A program made the translations under genes and the position numbers. From Arenicellales bacterium (GTDB lineage Bacteria; Pseudomonadota; Gammaproteobacteria; Arenicellales; JAJDZL01): 64,000 nt of DNA. The DNA lies in contig OY282380.1 in the NCBI GenBank assembly GCA_958295885.1, positions 3,224,001 to 3,288,000 of the forward strand, written 5' to 3'. Below the pieces are notes generated by a model. It ran no database searches and was not told the origin of the DNA. It was given only the letters and a program-made list of their open reading frames with translations. Shown here one piece after another: positions 36,199-46,730 of the stretch; the stretch's first letter is position 1; the number at the start of each line of letters is the position of its first letter.

Positions 36199-37575
36199 AT
36201 GTTTGACACAATTCGGGATCGCATTTCCCAAGCTTTTGGGGGATTGCGCGGTAAGAAAGTCATCTCTGAATCAGTATTGGAGAACACGTTACGTCAGGTG
36301 CGAAGAGCGCTTCTCGAAGCCGACGTCGCTCTGCCCGTCGCAAAAGAATTCATCAGCCTGGTCAAGGCGCGCGCTTCACAGGCCGACGTTCTCACAAGTC
36401 TCACTCCTGACCAGACAATTCTGACCATTGTTCACGAAGAACTCACGAATGTGATCGGACGTTCCAACGTTCCGCTTGACTTAAAGGGACCGAAACCAAG
36501 CATCATACTGATTGCGGGTTTGCAAGGTTCAGGAAAAACTACGACAGCCGCAAAACTGGCGAAACTGCTTGCAACGCAGGATCAGAAAAAGGTCATGCTT
36601 GCCAGCGTTGACGTTTATCGCCCCGCTGCGATAGATCAACTGCGGACACATGCAGAGTTGATCGGTGTGGATTTCTTTGAACCTAATTTAAGAAAACATC
36701 CCGTTGTCATAGCGAAATCTGCAGTCAAAAAAGCGGTTAAGAACGTTTCGGACGTGATCATTCTAGATACGGCAGGTCGGCTGCATGTTGACAGCGCCAT
36801 GATGAATGAGCTGAAAAGAATTGCTAGAGCAGTGAAGCCGACTGAGACTTTGTTTGTGATCGACGCCATGATCGGGCAGGACGCAGTCAACAGCGCTGCC
36901 GAATTCAATTCAGCTTTGGACCTGACTGGCGTCGTCGTGACGAAACTCGACAGTGATACGCGTGGGGGTGCACTGCTTTCCGTACGGCATGTCACCGGGA
37001 AACCCGTCAAGTTCATTGGAGTGGGTGAACACGTAGACGCAATCGAGCATTTTCATCCGGATCGAATTGCTTCCCGAATTCTGGGGATGGGCGACATTCT
37101 CTCGATTATTGAAAGCGCGCAGCAGAAAGCAGATCAGCAGAAAGCCAAGAAACTAGAACAGAAGCTGCGAAAGGGCCGCCGAATGGACCTTAGTGATTAT
37201 CGAGATCAGATGATGATGACACAGGACATGGGAGGCATTGCAAACATTGCAAAATTATTGCCTGGCATGCCAACGAACGCTATGCCGCATCTCAATAATG
37301 CTGAGTCCGAAGTTCGCAGAGAAATCGCAATCATCAATTCAATGACTCCTCATGAGAGGCGATTTCCGTCCATCATTCGAGGGTCGAGACGAGTGCGAAT
37401 ATCGACTGGAGCAGGGGTTGCTAGCCGCGACGTCAATCAATTGTTGCGCAAGTTCGACAAATTGCAGCGAATGACGAAGAAAATGACTCGAAAAAAAGGC
37501 AAAATGAAGAATATGCCAGGCATGAATCAAATGCCGGACATGGAGGACCTGATGTCAAAACTCCGAATGAGATAG
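36199..37575 (+). CDS. ffh: Signal recognition particle protein Ffh (SRP54)
   Basis: 458 residues, complete. NG domain GTPase motifs: LIAGLQGSGKTTTAAKLAKL (P-loop, about 99-118), DVYRPAAIDQL, DTAGRLHVD and TKLDSDTRGGALLS. The C-terminal M domain is rich in methionines (MTKKMTRKKGKMKNMPGMNQ) and binds 4.5S RNA and signal sequences. It targets inner-membrane proteins to FtsY/SecYEG. Confidence 0.98.
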   Translation: MFDTIRDRISQAFGGLRGKKVISESVLENTLRQVRRALLEADVALPVAKEFISLVKARASQADVLTSLTPDQTILTIVHEELTNVIGRSNVPLDLKGPKPSIILIAGLQGSGKTTTAAKLAKLLATQDQKKVMLASVDVYRPAAIDQLRTHAELIGVDFFEPNLRKHPVVIAKSAVKKAVKNVSDVIILDTAGRLHVDSAMMNELKRIARAVKPTETLFVIDAMIGQDAVNSAAEFNSALDLTGVVVTKLDSDTRGGALLSVRHVTGKPVKFIGVGEHVDAIEHFHPDRIASRILGMGDILSIIESAQQKADQQKAKKLEQKLRKGRRMDLSDYRDQMMMTQDMGGIANIAKLLPGMPTNAMPHLNNAESEVRREIAIINSMTPHERRFPSIIRGSRRVRISTGAGVASRDVNQLLRKFDKLQRMTKKMTRKKGKMKNMPGMNQMPDMEDLMSKLRMR

Positions 37576-37584
37576 ATGTTCGGT

Positions 37585-37992
37585 TTACACCTTTTTCCGG
37601 TTTCGAATGTTGCCGATGAGCACAAGGGTTCCGAGTGCAATCCAAGCAGGCAATCCTGCGACCTGAACATAGAGAAAGATTCCAAGCGGGCCGAGCAAGC
37701 CTCCCACTAAGCCTGCGAAAGTGGCAAGTGGAACGGTGACTGCACCAACAGCAAAAGCGGTTATTTTTGTTCTTCGATAGATCAGACGCAGCGCAATTGT
37801 CACAGGAACCGCACTAGGCAGAGCAATCAGGAACAGATAAATGAAATTCACTAGCATTGGTACTAAATCGGCTGCCAGAGCATTGCCGTCGGGATGGAAA
37901 CTGTAGAATCGGTAGAACGATATCAACAATATCGATAACGGCAGCCAAGCCGAGTAAAGCAGCATTTCCAGTAGAAATTTTTTTCTGTGCAT
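37585..37992 (-). CDS. Small multi-spanning membrane protein, unknown function
   Basis: 135 residues with about four hydrophobic helices (MLLYSAWLPLSILLISFYRF; LVPMLVNFIYLFLIALPSAV; AFAVGAVTVPLATFAGLVGG; GIFLYVQVAGLPAWIALGTL) and a basic C-terminus (NIRNRKKV). No family recognised. Convergent with ffh, 9 nt apart. Confidence 0.65.
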   Translation of the reverse strand: MHRKKFLLEMLLYSAWLPLSILLISFYRFYSFHPDGNALAADLVPMLVNFIYLFLIALPSAVPVTIALRLIYRRTKITAFAVGAVTVPLATFAGLVGGLLGPLGIFLYVQVAGLPAWIALGTLVLIGNIRNRKKV

Positions 37993-38154
37993 TCGGTCGA
38001 TTTTCTTTTAGATCTACAGAAATTATTTTGAGTTTGCCTGGAAGTGGCAACGGATGCTGAAAGGAAACGAGTCATGGTGTTTTTTTTCGTATTCGACAAA
38101 TCGAACCATGTGTGATTCTATTACAAAATTTAAGTGCAGAAGCTGACGCGGTGA

Positions 38155-38405
38155 TGCTGTGTCCGTTTACGTCGTACCTCGAGCCTCCTCAGCGCAAACT
38201 GAGATACGAACCGACAGTCACTACCCACTGCAGTTCAAGGCATTCGTCAATGTCCCGCCGAATCAAGGAAAAGCAAACAAACTGATGCTGAAGCCGTTTG
38301 TCAAGAGATTTGGGCTGCCTTAAAGTTCCTTGATGCTCATCCGCGGTAAATTTTCTTGTCGGAAGGTCGTGAAACTGGGATCAGACCAGACCGAATTTTC
38401 AAAAG
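38155..38405 (+). pseudogene. DUF167 (YggU-type) protein, single in-frame stop
   Basis: One frame reads VYVVPRASSAQTEIRTDSHY then PLQFKAFVNVPPNQGKANKL, MLKPFVKRFGLP-stop-SSLMLIRGKFSCRKVVKLG. This matches YggU/DUF167, whose hallmark is V.V.PPEKGKAN..LI..LAK.FGLPKSS..L..GETSR.K. The TAA at about 38321 takes the place of the conserved Lys. A TGA lies immediately upstream, so the start is also lost or shifted. The rest of the frame is well preserved, so the break looks recent. Confidence 0.7.
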
Positions 38406-38540
38406 GAAAACAGTCATTTGATTTCGAACTGCAGATGCCACAGATTTGCTTATCCTGATTGTATATTTCTGTTTTTGCACTAATAAAGTAGTGAATAATA
38501 CAAGTTAATTTTTAACGTAAACCAAAATAAGAAAGAGAAA

Positions 38541-39626
38541 TTGAAAACAGCGGTCACTTTAGAATCCGTCACCAAAATTTTTGACAGCAGAGACGGTTCA
38601 GTAATCGCGCTGGATCGTGTTTCACTTCAGGTTCGGGAGAATGAATTCTTTACCTTGCTGGGACCGTCTGGATGCGGGAAAACGACACTGTTGCGCCTGA
38701 TCGCGGGATTTGAAAGTCCGACCGAAGGTCGAATCAAGCTCTACGAAGAAGATATTACCTTTTTGCCTCCGTACTCGAGATCGGTGAACACGGTATTTCA
38801 GAACTATGCATTATTTCCACACATGACCGTTGAGCAGAATATTGCATTCGGCTTGCAAATGCTGGGTCAGTCAAAAAGAGAAGTTGCAGATACAGTTCGG
38901 TCCGTGCTGCGGCTCGTTCGAATGCAGGAACTGGCCAAGCGTCGTACGACTGAAATTTCTGGCGGTCAGCAGCAACGCGTCGCGCTGGCTCGTGCGCTTG
39001 CGCCGAAGCCGAGAGTTCTATTGTTGGATGAATCTCTGTCAGCTCTCGATTACAAATTGAGACAGGAGATGCAACTTGAACTGAAGCGACTGCAGCACGA
39101 AACCGGCATTACTTTTTTGTTCGTTACTCACGACCAGGAAGAAGCGTTGACAATGTCGGATCGATTGGCCGTAATCAACGAGGGAAGGGTGCTGCAGATT
39201 GGTTCTCCGAGTGATATTTATAACTTTCCGAGAGAAAAATTCGTAGCGGAATTTATTGGCGATACTAATTTTTTAGAGGCTGAAGTGATTGCAGTGGACG
39301 CTGAATCCGCTACCTTGTGCCTTGAATCGGGGATGCAGTTCTCGTTGCCTGCAGACAACACCATGTCTTTGGGTGATGCAGTCACAGTGGCTGTTCGGCC
39401 TGAACAGGCGATACTGAAGGAATCGGCTCATGGGGCTACGATAAATGGTGTCGTTCGAAACATGGTTTATTTGGGTACGCACACACACTACGTTGTCAGA
39501 CTTTCAGGTGGTTCTGAATTTACTGCTCACGTGCAAAATTTACGCGGACACGAGCCTCAGTTTCAAATCGGCAGCGAGGTTGGAATTGTGTTTGAGGAAA
39601 CTGCCATGCAAATCTTACTTGATTAG
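38541..39626 (+). CDS. potA: Spermidine/putrescine ABC transporter ATP-binding protein PotA
   Basis: 361 residues, starting at TTG. Walker A GPSGCGKTT (about 40-48), Q-loop TVFQNYALFPHMTVEQNIAF, signature ISGGQQQRVALARALAPKPR, Walker B VLLLDESLSALD and a C-terminal TOBE domain. It energises the PotBC permease. It is followed by potB after 29 nt. The TTG start and weak ribosome site may lower expression. Confidence 0.93.
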   Translation: MKTAVTLESVTKIFDSRDGSVIALDRVSLQVRENEFFTLLGPSGCGKTTLLRLIAGFESPTEGRIKLYEEDITFLPPYSRSVNTVFQNYALFPHMTVEQNIAFGLQMLGQSKREVADTVRSVLRLVRMQELAKRRTTEISGGQQQRVALARALAPKPRVLLLDESLSALDYKLRQEMQLELKRLQHETGITFLFVTHDQEEALTMSDRLAVINEGRVLQIGSPSDIYNFPREKFVAEFIGDTNFLEAEVIAVDAESATLCLESGMQFSLPADNTMSLGDAVTVAVRPEQAILKESAHGATINGVVRNMVYLGTHTHYVVRLSGGSEFTAHVQNLRGHEPQFQIGSEVGIVFEETAMQILLD

Positions 39627-39655
39627 CAGCAGAGCTCGATTGAACGGCCTAAGTT

Positions 39656-40579
39656 GTGACTGCTCAGCATCAGGAAATTGCTTTATCCATACGACGTCTG
39701 AAGGTTCGTAGAAATCTGTTCCTGTGTACGCCTGCGCTAGTTGTACTGACGATTGCTGCGGTCGGACCTTTACTCATTATGCTGCTTTATTCTTTTCTCG
39801 AAGCCGGTCCGTACGGCGGTGTGATTTGGAACCTATCCACGGACGGTTGGTTTAACGTCTTTTTCCATCAAGACATTTTTGATGGCACGGTTTCTGTTGC
39901 TGACGCGCACCTGTCCATTTTTTGGCGTTCGGTCAATTTATCCACTCAGTCCACTCTACTTGCTTTAGCACTTGGTTTTCCAACTGCTTTTTTCATCGCG
40001 ACTCGTCCTGAAAAGACTCGCGGTTTATGGCTGTTCCTGATTACGATTCCATTCTGGACGAATCTGTTGATTCGCACCTTTGCGATAATGCAGGTCATAC
40101 GGGATCAAGGAATCATCAACACTTTCTTAATCAAATTGGGACTGATTGGGTCACCGATCGAAATGCTTTATACCGAATTTGCAATTATGACGGGCATGAC
40201 CTATGTATATCTGCCGTTGATGGTGCTGCCTCTGTACGCGAGCATGGAAAAGTTGGATTTTCAATTGGTTGAAGCAGCATATGATTTATATGCGACCCGA
40301 TTAAAGGTATTGTGGAAAATTGTAATTCCACTCGTAAAACCGGGTATTGTTGCTGGTTCAATTCTCGTTTTTATACCATCACTTGGCGCCTATGTCACTC
40401 CTAGAGTACTCGGTGGAGGGCGCAACTTAATGCTCGGAAATTTGATAGAACTGCAATTTCAGCAGGGGCGGAACTGGCCGCTAGGGGCGGCATTATCGAT
40501 TACTCTATTGGTAATTGTTTTGGTTGCTCTTTTACTCTATGTGCGAGCTGCCCGACGCGGGGGCAATGGACATGGCTGA
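39656..40579 (+). CDS. potB: Polyamine ABC transporter permease PotB
   Basis: 307 residues, six membrane helices, starting at GTG. The binding-protein-dependent permease motif (EAAYDLYATRLKVLWKIVIP LVKPGI) lies near residues 205-230 and contacts PotA. FWTNLLIRTFAIMQVIRDQG is typical of PotB. Its end overlaps potC. Confidence 0.92.
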   Translation: MTAQHQEIALSIRRLKVRRNLFLCTPALVVLTIAAVGPLLIMLLYSFLEAGPYGGVIWNLSTDGWFNVFFHQDIFDGTVSVADAHLSIFWRSVNLSTQSTLLALALGFPTAFFIATRPEKTRGLWLFLITIPFWTNLLIRTFAIMQVIRDQGIINTFLIKLGLIGSPIEMLYTEFAIMTGMTYVYLPLMVLPLYASMEKLDFQLVEAAYDLYATRLKVLWKIVIPLVKPGIVAGSILVFIPSLGAYVTPRVLGGGRNLMLGNLIELQFQQGRNWPLGAALSITLLVIVLVALLLYVRAARRGGNGHG

Positions 40580-41384
40580 AGCGGCTGTTCCGCAGAAACC
40601 CTTTCTGATTCGAAAATTACCCGGTTTCACGGCGATGGCTGCAGTTTGTTTCTTTCTGCTCTATTCTCCAATTGCGGCTCTCGTCATCTATTCATTTAAT
40701 GCAGGCACAAATCTTGCGCTGTGGGAAGGATTTTCGCTGCATTGGTATGCTGAAGCTTGGAAGAATGAAGAAGTACAGGTCGTTACCATAAGATCTTTCA
40801 TTATTGCTACGGTCGCTTCAGTTTCCTCCACTGTGTTAGCGACGATGGCAGCCTTGGGTACGACTCGAAATGTGCCTTTTCGTGGACAGACAGCAGTCTA
40901 TGCGGTCATTAACCAACCCCTGATGGTGCCAGAAATTGTTACTGGAGTTGCATTGCTCGTATTTTTTGCGATTATAAAGTCGGCGACTGGCTATCATGGC
41001 CTTACCTACTTGATTTTGGCGCATACGGCATTCTGCATTCCGTTTGCCTATCTGCCAATTCGGGCGCGCTTGGAAAGCATGGATAGTACGCTTGAGACAG
41101 CGGCACAAGATCTATACGCGACACCTTGGCGTACATTTCGTCGGATCACTCTTCCCCTGATGTGGCCGGGCATACTGGCAGGCTCTATGCTGGCTTTTGT
41201 CATATCTTTGGATGACGTGGTCATCACCGAACTTGTTAAATCTGCAGGTCAAGATACCTTGCCCACCTACCTTCTCGGTCAGTTGCGTCGAGGAATAACC
41301 CCTGAAATGAACGCGATTTCCAGTGCACTGTTGGCGATATCGATACTCTTGGTGACTACTTTTTACGTATTTAGAAATCGTTGA
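40566..41384 (+). CDS. potC: Polyamine ABC transporter permease PotC
   Basis: 272 residues from ATG 40566 (40572 also possible), overlapping potB by 14 nt. Six helices; EAA motif ETAAQDLYATPWRTFRRITL and PLMWPGI; FVISLDDVVITELVKSAGQD matches PotC. It forms the channel with PotB in the inner membrane. Confidence 0.92.
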   Translation: MDMAEAAVPQKPFLIRKLPGFTAMAAVCFFLLYSPIAALVIYSFNAGTNLALWEGFSLHWYAEAWKNEEVQVVTIRSFIIATVASVSSTVLATMAALGTTRNVPFRGQTAVYAVINQPLMVPEIVTGVALLVFFAIIKSATGYHGLTYLILAHTAFCIPFAYLPIRARLESMDSTLETAAQDLYATPWRTFRRITLPLMWPGILAGSMLAFVISLDDVVITELVKSAGQDTLPTYLLGQLRRGITPEMNAISSALLAISILLVTTFYVFRNR

Positions 41385-42978
41385 TGGTTATTGGATATTT
41401 GAGTCGAGTGTTTGTTCTCAAGTATTGTCAATAATTCGAAAACAGAATCGGCAAGTAAAAGACTGCCTTGATTATCAAGCTGTTTTCGGAACAATTTTCG
41501 CTCTACCAACTTCTTGAGCCAACCTATATTATCGAATTTCTGCAGTGCTTCCTGCTGACGTTCACATTCAAAAAATAATGTGGCTTTTCCATCTGAAACA
41601 CCTGCTGCTTCTGCTGAATCATGGACGCTTGATTGGTGTCCTTTATTGTCCTGAATTCAACCGTAAAACACGAATCCTGCCTCAGAACAAATTGACGCGC
41701 CCTACAAATTTTGAGGGTGTGCTCAACCGGCCGCGTCCTGTCCTTTAGCCATGAGTTCATCCTTAACGCAAGTTTCCCTGAGCATTTGATCCGCACTTGA
41801 TGAGACTGGTGGCACTTCTGCGACCTGCTTAATCCTGATTGATCGAACGTGACTTTCCCGAACTTTCTGGATCAAGGCGGCATGAGAGCTTCGGGTTCCA
41901 AACGCCGCTCAATTCAACCATGCCGAACCTCGCATGCTCGTTCTGGAATGCGCACTCGCACAGCTCAAAACTTCGGTATCGACCGCTGATTTGGGATGTA
42001 AGGTCTGGTACAGCTGTCCCTCCTCGGCGGCGCTCGGCGGCACTTCTGCGACCTGCTGCATGATCGTCAGCCGGATGTTACCCTTCCAGATCTACCTGCA
42101 TTCGGGCGGCGGATCATGCCTGAGATTCAGATAGCCCGCCAACCTGGCTGTGGCGAATTCTCCCAGATGGATCAGAAAAACGACTCAGACACACCACCCG
42201 ATGCAACTCCGGACGCCGCTCGTCGTCCCGGCCGATCCACTCGTCGCGACAGGCCAGCCTCAAAGCTGAAGCCGAAAAACCAAGCGCATCCGGATGACCG
42301 TGCGCCGTTTGCACTCAACACCTTCGAAGGGGGCGAGACTGCGATGAATCTGGCACTGCCGATACATGACTCAATACGGTACGCGCGGCCGCTTGATCTG
42401 TAATTGTCCAGATTTGTTGATAGCTGGATATGGCGCACCCAGACTTACATTCCGAAAATTCGCAATCAGTTCGTGTCGAATCTGCAGAATCGAGATTCAT
42501 AATTTTGCCAGAAGTGCAGGAAAAATGGTAATTGCGAAGAACGCATATTGAAGTTACGAGCAGGAATCCTTTGAGCTCATTTACTCAGCCATTCTGTTAT
42601 GCCTCGATCATAGCTTGGTGTTTTCGAAAGTCCCTTGATACCATAGGCTGCGAGCTGCGGATAGGGTAATATGCAATTGAAATATCTATGATTTTCATAT
42701 AATATTCCGTATTGAGTGCGGAAACTTCTAGTTGAAAAGTCACTGTTACGGATTTCGAAATTGTTCGTCTAGTAAACCATGAAAATCATGAATCGTTTAG
42801 TTTTTGGCGTACTTTCAAGTGAATTTGGTGCTGAACCCAGAACGCAAAAGTGCGAATCGAGCGTCGTAACTGATGACGTTAGTTAGATTTGCCTCTACAT
42901 AACAAATTTATCGTTGGTCCCTAGATCGACGAAATCAGAAATATAGAATTGAATTTGCATTGAAATATAGGAAATGAC
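41385..42978. other. Long eroded gap between potC and potD
   Basis: About 1.6 kb with no intact gene. On the minus strand 41400-41565 encodes a protein-like stretch (QEALQKFDNIGWLKKLVERK LFRK), and a second frame continues upstream, suggesting a frameshifted gene of unknown family. A 19-bp exact direct repeat GGCACTTCTGCGACCTGCT occurs at 41811-41829 and 42039-42057. The last 300 bases are AT-rich and should hold the potD promoter. Confidence 0.45.
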
Positions 42979-44013
42979 ATGAAAAAAAGAATATTTAAAT
43001 GGTTTGTGGTATCAGTCACTTTCGTCCTGGCTCCGATCGCATACGGAGCTGGCGAACTTCACATTTTTAATTGGGGAGACTATACAAATCCCGAATTGGT
43101 CGAAAAGTTTGAAAAGGAATTTGACGTTGAAGTTACTTTAACTGATTACGATTCCAACGAGACCGCCCTTGCTAAAATTAGACCAGGAGGTCATGGATTC
43201 GACATCGTTGTTCCGACATCAACGCACATGCCAATCTGGATCAGTGAAGGTCTTCTGCTGGAGACTCGTCCGGACCAAATGGAGAACTTTAGACATGTCT
43301 CGGAGGCATGGCGTAATCCTGATTGGGAACCAGGTCGTCTCTATAGTGTTCCATGGACGTGGGGCAGTACTGGAATTTCCGTGAATACATCCATGTATGG
43401 TGGAGATATTAACACCAGTACCTTATTTTTAGATCCTCCAGCAGAATTAGTCGGCAAAATCAATGTCGTTCCTGAAATGGGAGATGTAATGAGCATGGCG
43501 ATCTTTCATGCTGGTGGTGAAGCGTGTACGGACGACAAGGAAATTCTAAAGCAGGTGCGAGATACATTGATGGCAGCCAAAGAGTCGTGGAAATCAATCG
43601 ACTATGGCACAAAGGAAAAATTAGTCAGTGAAGATGTGGCTGCTTCGGTAAACTGGAATGGTTACAGCTACCGAGCTCGCCTGGAAAACTCAGATATTCA
43701 GTATGGTTATCCGAGAGAGGGTTTTCCTCTATGGATGGACAATGTAGTGGTACTTGCTGATGCGAAGAATGTAGAAAATGCAAAATTATTTCAAAATTTC
43801 TTAATGTTGCCTGAAAATGCAGCATTGATTTCGTCATTTGCAAAATATGCAAACGGCATTGACGGTTCAGATGCACATATGCCAGAAGAGTTGCTGCAGG
43901 CACCCGAAGTTGTTGTTCCAGCAGAGCTGGTGGCAAGCGGTGTTTTTATTCCACCCTGCCCACCCCACGTTCAGGAAATGTACACCGCAATTTGGACGGG
44001 TCTACAAAAATGA
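42979..44013 (+). CDS. potD: Polyamine ABC transporter substrate-binding protein PotD
   Basis: 344 residues with a cleavable signal peptide (MKKRIFKWFVVSVTFVLAPI, cut near AYG-A). The mature part starts GELHIFNWGDYTNPELVEKF, typical of PotD/PotF, with the later FDIVVPTSTHMPIW, WTWGSTGISVNTS and SVNWNGYSYRAR segments lining the polyamine site. AGGAA precedes ATG. Separated from potABC by 1.6 kb, so it is probably transcribed from its own promoter. Confidence 0.93.
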   Translation: MKKRIFKWFVVSVTFVLAPIAYGAGELHIFNWGDYTNPELVEKFEKEFDVEVTLTDYDSNETALAKIRPGGHGFDIVVPTSTHMPIWISEGLLLETRPDQMENFRHVSEAWRNPDWEPGRLYSVPWTWGSTGISVNTSMYGGDINTSTLFLDPPAELVGKINVVPEMGDVMSMAIFHAGGEACTDDKEILKQVRDTLMAAKESWKSIDYGTKEKLVSEDVAASVNWNGYSYRARLENSDIQYGYPREGFPLWMDNVVVLADAKNVENAKLFQNFLMLPENAALISSFAKYANGIDGSDAHMPEELLQAPEVVVPAELVASGVFIPPCPPHVQEMYTAIWTGLQK

Positions 44014-45096
44014 TGTAATTCCTCTGTTCTTGTTTCAGTCTAATGGTTTACAAAGAAACTGCTGCGTGATTGGCGGTTGCATTCAGCAGCCGTCGCGGCG
44101 GTTGGTCGGTCAAGAAATGCCAATTGAAACGTTAGACGAGCTCAAAAATAGATTCAAGTTAGCAGCGAACACTAACGCTCTGAAAGGTCCCTGGCGGAAG
44201 CCGCTTTAGATTGGCGACCGCGATGCGTACCTCGGCAGGCCATTTACCAGCCGGTCGCGGTGTCGTGACCTAGGAGAGTGTGAAAGTATTCTTATTTCAC
44301 AGTAAAGATCAGTCCTGAACTGAGCGTGAATCGATGTTCAATTTTGTTGAGTATGTACGACTGAAATTCGTGTCATCGGAGATAAATCATTAAACTGAAT
44401 GATAATTCAGCAAAGGTTCGGATACGTTACGACCGTGCCCACCATCGCAGTTGGTGCGAACCTTTGTCCATACTATTTGATTCTTCTGGTTGGTTACGAT
44501 TGCGAGTGTGTTGATGGCACTGTGTACGATGTGGTATGGCTTATCTATGTCAGGATAAGTCGGTTCAACAAACTATAGGTTCAAGGATATCTTGTAAAAC
44601 TCAAGCTGACTGGGTTGTATTTTGATCCAGACGATTTTTCAAACCAATGATTCGTACTGTTGTTCATTCTATCGGAGGAGTTTGAAACGTTTTTTTTCGA
44701 GTTAGGCACGATCCTTCAAGATCAAGGTGCAGATCATTGACTTTGCGTTCTGTCTGTTCCAAAGCCTTACCGAGTGCACTGCTACGTCGCCCCTTCTCCA
44801 ATGAAATCGATGAAATTAGCAAGACGCCTTTCCTCTCTGAAAAACGCTGGCGAGGTGTGGTCAAGTAGCATCAATCAGATGCTTGATAATTCATGAAAAT
44901 TGCAAATTCGAAAATTCCATGGTCATGAAATCGAAAGTTCGAGCTAATTCGCATCTTCCAAACTTGGATATTGTCAAACTATTTACTACTGAGTTTTTTG
45001 ACGAGTAGTAGAATTTGAGCAATCAATCAAAGCTTTGATTTGAAGTGGATACATTCATATGAATCTACATGGAAATCTGCGAAGAGGGTAATTGTA
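44014..45096. other. Intergenic, no gene recognised
   Basis: About 1.1 kb. Short frames only. It holds a 10-bp inverted repeat CAAAGGTTCG (44411-44420) / CGAACCTTTG (44457-44466) and a GTGAAAGTATT sequence (about 44279) shared with the ends of the candidate MITE at 20060. Confidence 0.4.
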
Positions 45097-46087
45097 ATGC
45101 CAGAACCACTAGGAACTTTGGAAAAAGTGGAATTGCGTGATGTTTGGGAATCCGAACCAAGGGAGTTTACGCCGTGGCTTGCTACAGAAGAAGGCATTCG
45201 AATTTTGGGTGAGACTATCAAAATAGATCTAGTACTCGAAGCTCAGGAAAAGAATGTCGGTCCATTTAGAGCAGACATCCTCTGTAAGGATACGGGCAAC
45301 GATAGTTGGGTACTAATTGAAAATCAATTGGCGGTCACTGATCACAGGCATCTTGGACAATTATTAACCTATGCGGCAGGGTTACATGCAGTTACTGTCG
45401 TCTAGGTGGCTGCAACATTCACTGAGGAGCATCGAGCAACACTGGATTGGTTGAACGAGATCACTGATGATCGATTTCAATTTTTCGGTCTTGAGATCGA
45501 ACTTTGGCGAATCGGAAATAGCCCTGCTGCACCGAAATTGAATATAGTTTCGAAGCCAAATGACTGGAGCCGCTCGGTGTCTCAGTCAGCAAAGCGGATT
45601 TCAGACGAACCTCTCAACGCATTACAAGAAACACAACTACTTTATTGGTCTGAACTGAAATCGGCACTGATTAAAAAGGGGAGCTCTATTCACTCTAGAA
45701 AGCCTTTGCCTCAGCATTGGACTACCTACGGATCGGGCGTTCAGGCTTCGAGTTAGCCGCAATGATCAATACTCGTGAACATAGACTCGGTGTTCAATTG
45801 ACGATGTATGACGATGATGCGAAAAGTTACTATCAACTCTTATTTCAAGAAAAAGAGAAAATCGAAGAATCAATTGGAGCGGAACTTGAATGGATGGAAT
45901 TACCTGAAAAAAAGGCTCTCGAATTGCACTTTACAATGAGGAATACAATCCAAAAGACGAAAAATCTTGGCTGATTCAACATAAATGGTTCATTCAGACA
46001 CTTGAGAGTTTTGATAGAACCTTTCGAAACAGAGTTAAAGCACTAAATTCTGGAGATTGGAAATTTGAAGACGGTGATACTACTTGA
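45097..46087 (+). pseudogene. DUF4268-type (PD-(D/E)XK-like) protein gene, stop and frameshifts
   Basis: Successive frames join into one protein: EPLGTLEKVELRDVWESEPR ... EEGIRILGETI, GPFRADILCKDTGNDSWVLI-ENQL (a D...E-x-Q nuclease-like core), HRHLGQLLTYAAGL, then TVV-stop-VAATFTEEHRATLDWLNEI (TAG at 45403), FFGLEIELWRIGNS, a frame change near 45715 (SGFELAAMINTREHRLGVQL) and another near 45940 (KSWLIQHKWFIQTLESFDRT). This layout is typical of DUF4268 proteins, which often occur in accessory DNA. Clearly inactive as a full-length protein. Confidence 0.75.
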
Positions 46088-46512
46088 CCACTTTAATAAC
46101 GGTATGCGATTTCGACCAATTTTATTTGACGCAATTCACATTGAACATGAGCCGGGCAAACGCTGAAAATAAATTTGCGACAGTGCATTGATCTGTGGAA
46201 AACCCTGAACATAGAAAAACGAAGAGTTCGCATAGAGAAAGCAAAACCCATTGCTATTTGATCACTTTGCCGTACATAGGTTGAATTAGTCTTGTCTGTT
46301 ATCGTTCAAAAAGGTAAGCTCTCGTCCGATGTCACCACTCAGTGAGATTTCCCAGTCCTATCTGATGCTGTTCACCAGTCTTTTCTGATGTACGGCGGCT
46401 TTAACTAACCTCAGAGGCTGCAGGCTTTTCCACTAATTGAGATCGAAACTTTCGCGATATCAGCTTGATTTATAATGAATCCCCAAATTTCAAGATGGCA
46501 AGTTTCAAATAC
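46088..46512. other. Intergenic, no gene seen
   Basis: About 425 bases between two relics. Nothing coding, structural or repeated was recognised. Confidence 0.4.
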
Positions 46513-46653
46513 GTATATGCCAGAAGAGGTTGCTAGATGTGTCCGATGTTGTTGATCCAGCAGAGCTTGTGGCAGGCAGTGATTTTTCACTGTGCCTACC
46601 GCATGTAACAGGAAAAGTACACTGCAATTTGGACTGGTCTACCATTACAGTAA
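46513..46653 (+). pseudogene. Degenerate second copy of the potD 3' end
   Basis: The 141 bases align with the last part of potD (about 43878-44013): shared runs include TATGCCAGAAGAG, TCCAGCAGAGCT and GCAATTTGGAC.GGTCTAC, with small indels and substitutions throughout. The end position and stop correspond. The rest of this copy has been lost. It lies 78 bases before the deacetylase gene, so an ancestral polyamine-binding protein gene probably stood there. Confidence 0.75.
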
Positions 46654-46730
46654 AATTGAAAATTGCTGCCCGAGATTCGCAGCATTGGCTAATCTGACAA
46701 TTTCGCTGTTCATTTAATTAAGTTCCGGGG

